Shown: positions 1-14,334, counted from the first letter of the stretch. The stretch is DNA of 33,016 nucleotides from Bacteroidales bacterium (GCA_007135645.1 SLIL01000115.1:1-33016); one strand, 5' to 3'. Translations and numbers: made by a program. The notes: a model not told the origin generated them from the sequence alone.

Positions 1-192
1 ATGAAACAGTCATAGCGCTTAAAAGAATTTATAGTCTTAATGCGCTAATTTGATTAAATGTTTATTTGAAGCCTGTTTAAGGGAAAATTTTACAAATTGA
101 CGTATTTAATCTGAGAATCATTTTTTATTAACTTAGCGGTCTATAATCACATATCTAACCTGAACGACTTTAATCATGAAAAATAAAACAGT

Positions 193-1008
193 ATGATAGA
201 AAAAATCAGATCAACGGCGGAGTACTTGAAGAAAAAAACGGGTACTAACCCGAAGGTAGGGATTATTCTTGGTTCCGGATTAGGTGGGCTGGTGAATTCA
301 ATCCAGGTTACACACAGCATGGAGTATTCCGAGATCCCTGACTTTCCGGTATCTACTGTAGAAGGTCACCACGGCAAACTGATCTTTGGGGTATTGGAAG
401 GCAAAGAGGTAGTTGCCATGCAGGGGCGCTTTCACTATTATGAAGGTTACACCATGCAGGAAGTAACCTTTCCCGTGCGTGTATTAAAACTGCTGGGAAT
501 CACACACCTGTTTCTTTCCAATGCTGCAGGGGGTCTTAATCCGGCCTTTGAAGTAGGTGATCTGATGATCATTAAAGACCATATTAACATGTTTCCGGAA
601 AATCCGCTGAGGGGCAAAAACCTTGATGAACTGGGAACCCGGTTCCCGGAGATGAGTGAGCCATACAGCAAAAAACTTATTGCCAGGGCTAAGGAAGTTG
701 CTGTTGAAAACAGCATTAAGTTCCAGAGTGGAGTATACGTAGGGAGTGCAGGGCCAACCCTTGAAACCCCTGCTGAATACAGAATGTTCAGGATACTGGG
801 CGCTGACTCAACCGGGATGTCAACCGTGCCTGAAGTAATCGTAGCCAGACATATGGGGATTGAGTGCTTCGGAATTTCGGTGATCACCAACCTGGCTGTA
901 ACAGATGATATGGACAAGGGTGCTACCCACGATGAAGTGCAGGATGCTGCGGGACAGGCAGAACCCAAAATGACGCTGATCTTCAAAACGTTGATCAGGG
1001 AGCTTTAA
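193..1008 (+). CDS. punA: Purine nucleoside phosphorylase (PNP/MTAP family, trimeric type)
   Basis: 271 aa ORF with PNP motifs: GIILGSGLGGL, EGHHGKLIFG, GRFHYYEGY, LFLSNAAGGLNP, GVYVGSAGPTLETPAEYRM, ADSTGMSTVPEVIVARHMG, ISVITNLA. Confidence 0.95.
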   Translation: MIEKIRSTAEYLKKKTGTNPKVGIILGSGLGGLVNSIQVTHSMEYSEIPDFPVSTVEGHHGKLIFGVLEGKEVVAMQGRFHYYEGYTMQEVTFPVRVLKLLGITHLFLSNAAGGLNPAFEVGDLMIIKDHINMFPENPLRGKNLDELGTRFPEMSEPYSKKLIARAKEVAVENSIKFQSGVYVGSAGPTLETPAEYRMFRILGADSTGMSTVPEVIVARHMGIECFGISVITNLAVTDDMDKGATHDEVQDAAGQAEPKMTLIFKTLIREL

Positions 1009-1104
1009 TTATATGGGTTCAAGAAGATACCTGCTTTATTTTCGATGAACGGTTTTTAGGTTAGATTAATGGTTTGTCCCATTGGGTGGAGGTGGGAAGA
1101 GGGG

Positions 1105-1167
1105 AGTCGGCAGTCCGAAGTCCGAAGTGGGGAGTGGGGAGTGATGAGTTGGAGATTAGAAATGAAA
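1105..1167. repeat. Tandem degenerate heptamer array, AGTnnnn-phased
   Basis: Reads AGTCGGC AGTCCGA AGTCCGA AGTGGGG AGTGGGG AGTGATG AGTTGGA GATTAGA AATGAAA, strict 7-bp period, directly upstream of the ATG at 1179. Confidence 0.75.
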
Positions 1168-1178
1168 ATTGTACTTGT

Positions 1179-2549
1179 ATGAAAAAGAACTATTTTACGC
1201 TTGTTGTATTGATCCTTTCATTTTTTTCAGTAAAATCGCAAATTACTATTACTGCCAGCGATCTGCCCTCAACCGGTGACACGCTTCGTTACAGTTTCAC
1301 AGCCCTTAGCCAGGGGCACGACTTTTCCCAAACAGGCCAGGATCACTTTTGGGATTTCTCCGAACTTGGATTGCAATCGCAGGGACTTGATGAATATTAC
1401 AGCGTTTCTTCTGTTAATTTCCTGATGGGGATTTTCTTTGGGTCTGGAACCATGGCAAGACCTGTTACTGATCAGATCCCGATTGATGAACTGGGATTTG
1501 AGATCAGTAATTTCTACGGTGTATATCTCAAAACAGAACAGGCATACACAAACAATGGCTTCTTTTTTATCTATTCGGGCCTGCCCATTCCTTTAAAATA
1601 CTCAAATAATGATTATGTATTCCGGCTTCCTCTTAACTATTCTGATAGTGACAGTACGGCATTTAATGGTTCACAATCCCTTAGCGATACCCTTAATTTT
1701 CACAGACAAGGATACCGGGTAAACGAAGTTGACGGCTGGGGTACCATTGCTACACCTTATGGGGAGTTTGAATGTCTGAGGGTAAAAACTACGCTCTACG
1801 AGGCTGACAGCCTGTACTGGGTTTCTCTTCCCGAGCCCATTTCGCTAAAAAGGACCACCACTATCTATACCTGGCTTGCCAAAGAGGAAAAATTCCCGGT
1901 TCTGGAAGCCAGTTTTCTGGTCATGGAAAACGACACTGAAGTTTTCCTTGGAGCACGCTACAGAGACATATACCGTGAACCCGAGGTTCTTCAACCTCCT
2001 GTAGCTGATTTTTATGCCAGCCTCACCCACCCGGATATCAATGAGCTTGTGCAGCTTATCAATTTAAGCACTCCCGGACATGATGTAAATACTTATCAGT
2101 GGTTAATTGAGCCGGATGGTTTTGAATACATGCAGCAAACAGGACCTGCAAGTACAGAGCCAGTCATTGCTTTTCTTCAACCAGGTATTTTCTCCGTTTC
2201 CTTGTCAGCACAAAATGAGGCCGGACAGCATACCCTGGTAAAAGAAGATTACATTCACGTAACAGATACAGATACTTCTGCAGACTTTCTGCCACCTCAA
2301 TCTTCTTTGCCTGAAATACGATTGACTAACAATGGTAATACGCTGAAGATCCATAATCTTTATCCGGATAGATGGAAGGCTTTCAGGATTTTGGATATGA
2401 ATGGAAGATTCCTTAAACACAATAAAATCGTATCGTCAGAAACTGCAGTATTGGATATTTCCTCTCTTGCATCGGGCACTTATGTAATATTATTTGTACC
2501 TGTTGTAAAAGGGTTCTCTCCTGTTTCAGTCAAATTCATCAGACCCTGA
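1179..2549 (+). CDS. Secreted protein with PKD-like region and C-terminal T9SS (type A) sorting domain
   Basis: From ATG 1179: signal peptide MKKNYFTLVVLILSFFSVKSQ; PKD-like region near VADFYASLTHPDINELVQLINLSTPG...PGIFSVSLSAQNEAG; C-terminal tail KIHNLYPDRWKAFRILDMNGRFLKH...VLDISSLASGTYVILFVP. The ORF-track start at 1074 adds 35 aa that are only translated repeat sequence. Confidence 0.8.
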   Translation: MKKNYFTLVVLILSFFSVKSQITITASDLPSTGDTLRYSFTALSQGHDFSQTGQDHFWDFSELGLQSQGLDEYYSVSSVNFLMGIFFGSGTMARPVTDQIPIDELGFEISNFYGVYLKTEQAYTNNGFFFIYSGLPIPLKYSNNDYVFRLPLNYSDSDSTAFNGSQSLSDTLNFHRQGYRVNEVDGWGTIATPYGEFECLRVKTTLYEADSLYWVSLPEPISLKRTTTIYTWLAKEEKFPVLEASFLVMENDTEVFLGARYRDIYREPEVLQPPVADFYASLTHPDINELVQLINLSTPGHDVNTYQWLIEPDGFEYMQQTGPASTEPVIAFLQPGIFSVSLSAQNEAGQHTLVKEDYIHVTDTDTSADFLPPQSSLPEIRLTNNGNTLKIHNLYPDRWKAFRILDMNGRFLKHNKIVSSETAVLDISSLASGTYVILFVPVVKGFSPVSVKFIRP

Positions 2550-2563
2550 AATAACCAATAAGG

Positions 2564-3811
2564 TTAATCAACTCCCAGGTTAAACTGTGGTGGATTCGAC
2601 CATGACTGCCAGATCGATTCTGCCATTTCAATGGGCAATTCACCATTAAAAACAACCAAACGATACTGCAACCTGTAGCTGCCACCTGCCTCCAGGGGCC
2701 AGCTTGTATTCCGGGTAGGACTGAAGTTGATAAACACATCCCCTCTCCCATTGTTGCCATCCGATGGCCATACCCTTACGGGTTCGGGATGGTTATAATT
2801 TTCCGGGTGACCCATCAATAAAATGCCGGCACTTCCGGATATCGATTCCCCATGAACAATACACCAGCGTGCTCTTTGTCCATCGGCATGATCCCTGTCC
2901 AGCCCTTCGGAAGTTATAAAGTCAGAAGTTTCGCGATGCCATGCTTCAGTACCCCGGAACACAAATCCTCCATAACGAAATTCTTCAAGGATAATGTCTT
3001 CCTCTGGCTTGAGCAGAATATCAAAATCAATCATGTAAAAACCATCAGGAGTGTCATAAACTCGTATGGTTTGCCATTCTGTAATGGCAAGGGTTTGACG
3101 GGTCGATTCAGGCCAGGCAATGTGCTCGTGAATAACCTTGATCTCAGAATAGACAGGTCCCTGAGTAGTTCTTAGAAAGCCAGCATGCTTTACTGTACCT
3201 TCCATTTTTCTCAGATTCCAGAAATCGACTATTTCTCCACGAAATGTAGTCCTTGTCCATGGGTTCCATATCCCATAATGGTGTAGATGATCCATGGGTT
3301 GTATTTCAGTGAGAACAGTGCCGTCTGGCGCATACAAAGGATGAATAAACCCGCTGCGCTTAAATGCCTCATCAAAACCTTCCGGGGGAAAAACTTCTGC
3401 TACATGATATGTCAGTATCGTTTTAGAATCCCTGGTAAAATCAATAGTTTGGTCCGACTTCTTAAGTTTTATTCCGCCCGGAGATCCACTCTTTTCCTTC
3501 TTTCTCAGCTCATATTTGATCTTTGTATCAGCACTGCCCTGAGCCATCCAGAAGATTACATCTTTTTGTTCAACACTTAGCTGGAAAGGAACTGTTGTTT
3601 CCTGCTCCCTGTAAATTCTGTAAAGTACAAGGTTACTTAAAGGAAATTGTGCTATCCCTTCTATCTGAGCCTCTGCCAGGGTAAAACCAGGCTGAATATG
3701 GCTTCCGGGATCAATGGTAAAGGATGCAATGACCTCGTTATTATTTGCTTGTGCCATAGAATCTATGAAAATGACAACGGTTAGTAAAAACAGGGCTAAG
3801 ATTCGGTTCAT
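2564..3811 (-). CDS. DUF6807 / PmoA-like family protein, exported
   Basis: N-terminal signal peptide (MNRILALFLLTVVIFIDSMAQA); motifs HLHHYGIWNPWTRTTFRGEIVDFWN and EEFRYGGFVFRGTEAW typical of the PmoA/DUF6807 family. Confidence 0.75.
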   Translation of the reverse strand: MNRILALFLLTVVIFIDSMAQANNNEVIASFTIDPGSHIQPGFTLAEAQIEGIAQFPLSNLVLYRIYREQETTVPFQLSVEQKDVIFWMAQGSADTKIKYELRKKEKSGSPGGIKLKKSDQTIDFTRDSKTILTYHVAEVFPPEGFDEAFKRSGFIHPLYAPDGTVLTEIQPMDHLHHYGIWNPWTRTTFRGEIVDFWNLRKMEGTVKHAGFLRTTQGPVYSEIKVIHEHIAWPESTRQTLAITEWQTIRVYDTPDGFYMIDFDILLKPEEDIILEEFRYGGFVFRGTEAWHRETSDFITSEGLDRDHADGQRARWCIVHGESISGSAGILLMGHPENYNHPEPVRVWPSDGNNGRGDVFINFSPTRNTSWPLEAGGSYRLQYRLVVFNGELPIEMAESIWQSWSNPPQFNLGVD

Positions 3812-3865
3812 CTGATCAAAGATTTAGTTTTGCTCCCAATAATTGGCTTTTCAGTGGCAAGTTAC

Positions 3866-3901
3866 AAAAAAAAGCCCGATTAATGATTAACCGGGCTTTT
3901 T
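3866..3901 (-). terminator. Rho-independent terminator, likely ending the rpoBC-DUF3467 transcript (usable in both directions)
   Basis: AAAAAAAGCCCGATTAATGATTAACCGGGCTTTTT: GC-rich stem GCCCG/CGGGC extended by A/T tracts. Confidence 0.8.
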
Positions 3902-3922
3902 GAGTTAGTTTACAATAACTGA

Positions 3923-4237
3923 TTATGCCTGCGCCGTAGGCCCACCAAAATTCATGGGTAGCTTTCCTTTTTCAGCATCCTTGATAGGTCCGTGCACTGA
4001 TTCATATTTTGCAATATTTTCATTCAGTGCCCTGAGTAGTCGTTTGGCATGCTGGGGAGTCATTACTATCCTGGATTTTACCTTTGCCTTGGGAACACCC
4101 GGCATTAGTCTGATAAAATCAATAACAAATTCAGTATTGGAGTGGGTGATCATAGCCATATTGGCATAAGTGCCTTCTGACACTTCTTCGCCCAGTTCAA
4201 TATTGATCTGAGGGGGTTTTGGGGTATTTTCTGACAT
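3923..4237 (-). CDS. DUF3467 domain-containing protein
   Basis: 104 aa: INIELGEEVSEGTYANMAMITHSNTEFVIDFIRLMPGVPKAKVKSRIVMTPQHAKRLLRALNENI, characteristic of DUF3467; 29 bp downstream of rpoC. Confidence 0.85.
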   Translation of the reverse strand: MSENTPKPPQINIELGEEVSEGTYANMAMITHSNTEFVIDFIRLMPGVPKAKVKSRIVMTPQHAKRLLRALNENIAKYESVHGPIKDAEKGKLPMNFGGPTAQA

Positions 4238-4266
4238 AATCCTATGTTTTGAAATTTCTAAAATAA

Positions 4267-8571
<4,305 letters not shown>

Positions 8572-8688
8572 AGGATGTAAATATGTTTGATTATATAGCT
8601 AAAAATACGGGTAAAACAGGCACAGTCGCCTGTGTATGGTGATCTGTGCAAAGTAACCCCAAAGGCTACCCTGCACAGATTGTGATCA

Positions 8689-11600
8689 TTATTCAAACTT
8701 GATATCCAGTCCCAGTCCTCTGAGTTCGTGTACAAGTACATTGAAGGATTCAGGAACACCGGGTGTAGGCATATTATCGCCTTTAACAATGGTTTCGTAT
8801 GCCTTGGCTCTACCGATAACATCATCAGACTTAACGGTAAGAATCTCCTGGAGAATATTGGCTGCACCAAATGCTTCAAGTGCCCAGACCTCCATCTCTC
8901 CAAAACGCTGACCACCAAACTGGGCTTTACCACCAAGGGGCTGCTGCGTAATGAGTGAGTAGGGCCCAATTGAGCGGGCGTGCATCTTATCGTCAACCAT
9001 GTGCCCCAGCTTAAGCATATAAATAATACCTACAGTAGCAGGCTGGTCAAAGCGTTCACCGGTTCCGCCGTCATAGAGGTAAACCTTACCATTCTCCGGC
9101 AGACTGGCCTTACGCATCAAATCATTGATCTGATCAATATTGGCACCGTCAAAGATCGGTGTGGCATAGGTTTCTCCCAATACCTGTCCGGCCCATCCCA
9201 GAACAGTTTCGTAGATCTGTCCAAGGTTCATCCTGGATGGCACGCCAAGGGGATTGAGAACGATATCTACGGGTGTTCCATCTTCCAGGAATGGCATATC
9301 CTCTTGCCTTACAATACGGGCAACAATACCTTTGTTACCATGGCGGCCGGCCATTTTATCCCCCACTTTAAGCTTACGCTTCTTGGCAAGATATATTTTG
9401 GCAAGCTGAACAATACCTGCAGGAAGTTCATCACCTACGGTGGCAGTAAATTTCTTGCGGTTGTAAGTACCAAGGATATCTTTATACTTGATGGTATAGT
9501 TGTGAAGAAGTTCTTTCACAAGATCGTTCTTCTGCTTATCAGTAGTCCAGTTATTGGGATTGATAATAGCATAGTCCAGACTTTGGAGCATCTTCTGGGT
9601 AAACTTGGTTCCCTTGGGCACAACAACCTCCTTAAGGCTGTTGGAAACACCCTGAGATGTTTTTCCGCTCACCAGAACGATCAGCTTATCCACCAGCTTT
9701 GACTTGAGTTCACCAATTTCCCGGTTGAATTCTTCGTCAAGCTTCTCGATCACAATTTTCTCCTTGGTCTTGGCCTTCTTATCTTTGAATACTCTTGAGA
9801 AAAGTTTTTTATCAATAACAACACCTTTGGTGGATGGTGGTGCTTTAAGAGAAGCATCTTTCACATCACCGGCCTTGTCACCAAAGATAGCCCTGAGGAG
9901 CTTCTCTTCAGGGGTAGGATCGGTTTCTCCTTTAGGAGTGATCTTACCAATGAGGATGTCGCCTTCATTTACCTCAGCACCAATACGAATCAAACCGTAT
10001 TCATCAAGATCCTTAATGGCTTCGGAGCTAACATTGGGAATATCGCTGGTAAGCTCTTCCACACCTCTTTTGGTATCTCTAACATCAAGAGAAAACTCCT
10101 CGATATGTATGGAGGTAAAAATGTCGTCTCTTACAATTTTCTCGGAAATTACGATGGCATCCTCAAAGTTATATCCTTTCCATGGCATAAAGGCCACTTT
10201 AAGGTTTCTACCTATGGCAAGTTCTCCATTTTTAGTAGCATACCCTTCTGACAGGAGTTCTCCTTTGGTTACTTTCTGACCCTTGAAAACAATAGGTCTG
10301 AGGTTGATGCACGTATTCTGGTTGGTTTTGGCGAATTTGGTAAGATTGTATACCCTTACATCATCGTCAAAACTAACAAGCTTCTCTTCATCATTGCGTG
10401 AATAACGAATGATGATCTGTTCTGAATCTACATATTCAACAATTCCGTCGCCTTCAGCGTGCAAGAGTACCCTGGAGTCTTCTGCCACTTTCGCTTCAAG
10501 ACCGGTGCCAACAATGGGAGCTTCGGGGCTCAGCAGTGGCACTGCCTGGCGCATCATGTTACTTCCCATCAATGCACGGTTTGCATCATCGTGCTCAAGA
10601 AATGGGATCAGTGATGCGGCAATAGAAGCGATCTGGTTGGGAGCCACATCCATGAGCTGGATCCTCTCCGGCTCAACAATGGGGTAGTCAGCCTGGAATC
10701 TGGCCTTGATCATATCATGTTCAAAGTTGCCATCTTTTTTAACCGGCACATTAGCCTGGCTGATGATATTCTCTTCTTCCTCCTCTGCCGAAAGGTATAC
10801 CGGAGGTTTATCAAAAGCGATACGTCCTTCATCAACCTTGAAATAAGGTGTTTCGATGAAACCCAGTTCGTTTACCTTGGCATAAACACACAAAGATGAA
10901 ATAAGACCAATATTGGGTCCTTCGGGTGTTTCAATGGTACACAACCTACCGTAGTGGGTAAAGTGAACGTCGCGCACCTCAAAACCTGCTCTTTCGCGGC
11001 TAAGACCTCCGGGTCCCAGTGCAGACATACGACGCTTATGCGTGAGTTCTGCCAGGGGGTTGGTCTGGTCCATAAACTGCGATAACTGGTTGGTTCCAAA
11101 GAAGGAATTGATAACGGATGAAAGGGTTTTTGCATTGATAAGATCGGTGGGAGCAAAAACCTCATTATCCCTTACATTCATACGCTCTCTGATGGTACGG
11201 GCCATACGTGCCAATCCTACACCAAACTGCGAATAAAGCTGTTCACCTACCGTACGAACCCTACGGTTACTCAGGTGGTCAATATCATCCACATCGGCCT
11301 TGGCATTTACCAGTTCAATAAGGTATTTTACAATGCTGATGATATCTTCCTTGGTCAGAACCCGTGTATCGGGATCAGTATTCAGATTCAGTTTCTTGTT
11401 GATCCGGTATCTACCAACATCACCCAGGTCATATCGCTTATCTGAAAAGAATAACTTTTCAATCATTCCCCTGGCGGTTTCATCATCTGGTGGATCAGCA
11501 TTTCTGAGAAGTCTGTAGATAAACTCTACAGCTTCTTTTTCAGAATTGGTAGTATCCTTTTGAAGTGTATTGTAGATTAGAGCATAATCACTCAGGTTAA

Positions 11601-12501
11601 GATCTTCCTTGTGAAGAATAATGGTCTTAACTCCTGAATCGAGAATTGGCTCTATATGTTCGTTTTCTAAGATAGTTTCACGGTCAATGATGACTTCGGT
11701 TCTTTCGATGGATACCACTTCACCGGTATCCTCATCCACGAAATCCTCAATCCATGAACGCAATACCCTGGCGGCCAGTTTGCGGCCAACATATTTTTTC
11801 AGACCTGTTTTGCTAACCTTCACCTCATCAGCAAGGTTAAATATTTCCAGGATCTCTTTGTCGCTTTCAAAACCTATTGCTCTTAGCAATGTGGTTACAG
11901 GAAGCTTTTTCTTCCTGTCGATATAAGCGTACATTACATTGTTGATATCAGTGGCAAACTCAATCCATGATCCTTTGAATGGGATAATTCTGGCACTGTA
12001 AAGCTGTGTCCCGTTGGCATGCACGCTGGTACCGAAAAATACCCCGGGTGATCTGTGAAGCTGAGAAACAACAACTCTCTCTGCCCCATTAATCACAAAT
12101 GTTCCTTTGGGTGTCATGTAAGGAATGGTACCCAGGTAAACATCCTGTATGATGGTTTCAAAATCTTCGTGCTCGGGGTCAGTACAATATAATTTAAGCT
12201 TTGCCTTAAGAGGGACACTGTAAGAGAGCCCTCTTTCAATGCACTCCTGAATGGAGTACTTTGGGGGGTCGATAAAATAATCGAGAAATTCCAGCACAAA
12301 ATTGTTTCGTGCATCTGAAATGGGAAAATTTTCGGCAAAAACTTTAAAAAGTCCTTCGTCTTTGCGGTTCTCAGGAGTAGTTTCCAGCTGGAAAAAATCC
12401 TGAAATGATTTTAACTGTACTTCGAGAAAGTCAGGGTAAGGGAAACGCCTGGTGATAGATCCGAAGTCAATTCTTTGTTTTTTTAATGTAGTTGCGGCCA
12501 A
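8689..12501 (-). CDS. rpoB: DNA-directed RNA polymerase subunit beta; probable TTG start at 12501
   Basis: [112 protein letters not shown]-track start 12531 is also a TTG. Confidence 0.98.
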   Translation of the reverse strand: MAATTLKKQRIDFGSITRRFPYPDFLEVQLKSFQDFFQLETTPENRKDEGLFKVFAENFPISDARNNFVLEFLDYFIDPPKYSIQECIERGLSYSVPLKAKLKLYCTDPEHEDFETIIQDVYLGTIPYMTPKGTFVINGAERVVVSQLHRSPGVFFGTSVHANGTQLYSARIIPFKGSWIEFATDINNVMYAYIDRKKKLPVTTLLRAIGFESDKEILEIFNLADEVKVSKTGLKKYVGRKLAARVLRSWIEDFVDEDTGEVVSIERTEVIIDRETILENEHIEPILDSGVKTIILHKEDLNLSDYALIYNTLQKDTTNSEKEAVEFIYRLLRNADPPDDETARGMIEKLFFSDKRYDLGDVGRYRINKKLNLNTDPDTRVLTKEDIISIVKYLIELVNAKADVDDIDHLSNRRVRTVGEQLYSQFGVGLARMARTIRERMNVRDNEVFAPTDLINAKTLSSVINSFFGTNQLSQFMDQTNPLAELTHKRRMSALGPGGLSRERAGFEVRDVHFTHYGRLCTIETPEGPNIGLISSLCVYAKVNELGFIETPYFKVDEGRIAFDKPPVYLSAEEEEENIISQANVPVKKDGNFEHDMIKARFQADYPIVEPERIQLMDVAPNQIASIAASLIPFLEHDDANRALMGSNMMRQAVPLLSPEAPIVGTGLEAKVAEDSRVLLHAEGDGIVEYVDSEQIIIRYSRNDEEKLVSFDDDVRVYNLTKFAKTNQNTCINLRPIVFKGQKVTKGELLSEGYATKNGELAIGRNLKVAFMPWKGYNFEDAIVISEKIVRDDIFTSIHIEEFSLDVRDTKRGVEELTSDIPNVSSEAIKDLDEYGLIRIGAEVNEGDILIGKITPKGETDPTPEEKLLRAIFGDKAGDVKDASLKAPPSTKGVVIDKKLFSRVFKDKKAKTKEKIVIEKLDEEFNREIGELKSKLVDKLIVLVSGKTSQGVSNSLKEVVVPKGTKFTQKMLQSLDYAIINPNNWTTDKQKNDLVKELLHNYTIKYKDILGTYNRKKFTATVGDELPAGIVQLAKIYLAKKRKLKVGDKMAGRHGNKGIVARIVRQEDMPFLEDGTPVDIVLNPLGVPSRMNLGQIYETVLGWAGQVLGETYATPIFDGANIDQINDLMRKASLPENGKVYLYDGGTGERFDQPATVGIIYMLKLGHMVDDKMHARSIGPYSLITQQPLGGKAQFGGQRFGEMEVWALEAFGAANILQEILTVKSDDVIGRAKAYETIVKGDNMPTPGVPESFNVLVHELRGLGLDIKFE

Positions 12502-12560
12502 GGTATGAAAGTTTGTTGTTAATAAAAACAATGATAAGCAAACAAATAAACAGCAATAAA

Positions 12561-12604
12561 GATTAGACTTCTACATCGAACTGGAATCCGGCAGAAGTCT
12601 AATC
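12561..12604 (-). promoter_or_regulatory. Perfect 12-bp inverted-repeat hairpin in the rplL-rpoB intergenic region
   Basis: GATTAGACTTCT (12561-12572) and its exact reverse complement AGAAGTCTAATC (12593-12604), 20-nt loop. Confidence 0.75.
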
Positions 12605-12625
12605 CTTAAGGGTATTCAAAGCTAT

Positions 12626-13003
12626 TTACTTTATCTCAACCTCAGCTCCGGCTTCCTCCAATTGTTTTTTAAGGGATTCTGCTTCATCCTTGGTGATTTG
12701 CTCTTTTACTGCTTTAGGAGCGCTGTCAACCAATTCTTTTGCTTCTTTAAGGCCGAGGCTGGTAAGTTCTTTAACGAGCTTAACTACTGCCAGTTTAGAA
12801 GAACCTGCTGCTTTGAGGATTACATCAAATTCAGTTTGTTCTTCTTCTGCAGCGGCTTCTCCAGCGCCAGCTGCAGCGGCTACAGCTACAGGAGCAGCTG
12901 CAGGCTCAATACCATATTCGTCTTTAAGGATTTGCGCCAGTTCATTAACCTCTTTAACAGTAAGATTAACTAATTGTTCTGCGAAAGATTTTAAATCTGC
13001 CAT
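12626..13003 (-). CDS. rplL: 50S ribosomal protein L7/L12
   Basis: [36 protein letters not shown]...[44 protein letters not shown]. Confidence 0.98.
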   Translation of the reverse strand: MADLKSFAEQLVNLTVKEVNELAQILKDEYGIEPAAAPVAVAAAAGAGEAAAEEEQTEFDVILKAAGSSKLAVVKLVKELTSLGLKEAKELVDSAPKAVKEQITKDEAESLKKQLEEAGAEVEIK

Positions 13004-13068
13004 TTTATTGAAAATTTAAGTGAGTTTCTAATTTTTTAATTGTATCTGTTATTTAGTAATTTACACGA

Positions 13069-13590
13069 TTACCCTTCTTTTTTTTTTTTTTTTTTCAACA
13101 CGCCTGCAATGGTGTTACCTCCACTCTGAAGTGCAGAAACAACATTCTTGGCCGGAGATTGTAGTAAGCCGATGATATCACCAATAAGTTCTTCTTTGGA
13201 TTTTATGCTTTCCAGGATATCCAGCTGATTGTCGCCAATATAAATAGATTCCTGAACATAAGCACCTTTAAGAATAGGCTTGGGGCTGGTTTTGCGAAAC
13301 TCTTTTATCAGTTTGGCAGGAATGTTTCCGGTATCGGAGATCATCAAAGAGGTAGCACCTTTAAGAACATCATAGAGCTTCTCAAAGTCCTTCTCTGATT
13401 TTTCCATTGCTTTACGCAGCAATGAATTTTTGACAACCTGCATCGAAACGTTTCTCCTGAAGCACAGTCTTCTGAGCCTGTTGATGGTTTCTACATCCAG
13501 CTCGGAAGTATCTGTCAGATAAAATACTTCGTTGTTTTCCAGCTTCTCGGTGACCGACTCAATTACCTGAAATTTATCTTCTTTTTTCAT
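13069..13590 (-). CDS. rplJ: 50S ribosomal protein L10
   Basis: MKKEDKFQVIESVTEKLENNEVFYLTDTSELDVETINRLRRLCF...NSLLRKAMEK; position between rplA and rplL. ORF track begins at a GTG at 13599; ATG at 13590 preferred. Confidence 0.95.
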   Translation of the reverse strand: MKKEDKFQVIESVTEKLENNEVFYLTDTSELDVETINRLRRLCFRRNVSMQVVKNSLLRKAMEKSEKDFEKLYDVLKGATSLMISDTGNIPAKLIKEFRKTSPKPILKGAYVQESIYIGDNQLDILESIKSKEELIGDIIGLLQSPAKNVVSALQSGGNTIAGVLKKKKKKEG

Positions 13591-13609
13591 AGGTTTCACC
13601 GTCTTTTAG

Positions 13610-13639
13610 ACAATGCCCTGCTATAGGCAGGTCGATTGT
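13610..13639 (-). promoter_or_regulatory. Two-tier hairpin in the rplA-rplJ intergenic region, candidate L10-type leader
   Basis: Minus strand ACAAT CGA CCTGC CTATA GCAGG GC ATTGT: outer 5-bp and inner 5-bp stems separated by an asymmetric internal loop, directly after the rplA coding end and upstream of rplJ. Confidence 0.45.
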
Positions 13640-14334
13640 TATAATGTAACTGATTTAGGTTCTACTGCAATACCAGGACTCATGGTACTCGACAAATAAA
13701 TGCTTTTCACATAGGTACCCTTTGCAGCAGCGGGTTTAAGCCTGATTATGGTCTGAATAAGTTCTTTGGCATTGTCAACCAGTTTTTCCCTTTCAAAGGA
13801 AACTTTACCGATGGAAGCATGAACAATACCGTACTTATCCACTTTGAAATCGATTTTCCCCCCTTTTACATCCTGAACCGCCTTACCAATTTCCATGGTA
13901 ACAGTTCCGGCTTTGGGGTTGGGCATAAGGCCGCGGGGACCAAGAATACGACCCAGGGCACCAACCTTGGGCATTACACTTGGCATGGTGATGATCACAT
14001 CAACATCGGTCCAGCCGCCTTTTATCTTATCAATATACTCTTCCAAACCTACATAATCAGCTCCGGCAGCTTTAGCTTCATCTTCTTTGTCGGGCGTACA
14101 TAATACAAGTACCCGAACTGTTTTTCCAGTACCATGAGGCAGTGTTACGATACCGCGAACCATCTGGTTTGCTTTACGCGGATCAACACCCAGTCTGATG
14201 TCTAAATCTACAGAGGCATCAAACTTGGTATAGGTGATGCTCTTGATTACATCAGCTGCATCAGATAAAGAATAAACAGTATTCTTATCAAACTTAGCTA
14301 AAGCTTCTTTGTGATTTTTCGTTAATTTAGCCAT
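13639..14334 (-). CDS. rplA: 50S ribosomal protein L1
   Basis: [26 protein letters not shown]..., [29 protein letters not shown]. Confidence 0.98.
   Translation of the reverse strand: MAKLTKNHKEALAKFDKNTVYSLSDAADVIKSITYTKFDASVDLDIRLGVDPRKANQMVRGIVTLPHGTGKTVRVLVLCTPDKEDEAKAAGADYVGLEEYIDKIKGGWTDVDVIITMPSVMPKVGALGRILGPRGLMPNPKAGTVTMEIGKAVQDVKGGKIDFKVDKYGIVHASIGKVSFEREKLVDNAKELIQTIIRLKPAAAKGTYVKSIYLSSTMSPGIAVEPKSVTL

Noticed and set aside
447-986. 179-aa minus-strand ORF
   Set aside because: Antisense to purine nucleoside phosphorylase.
8980-9702. 240-aa plus-strand ORF
   Set aside because: Fully antisense to strongly conserved rpoB; no recognisable domain; a by-product of codon bias.
9704-10279. 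191-aa plus-strand ORF
   Set aside because: Antisense to rpoB, Ser-rich shadow ORF with no domain.
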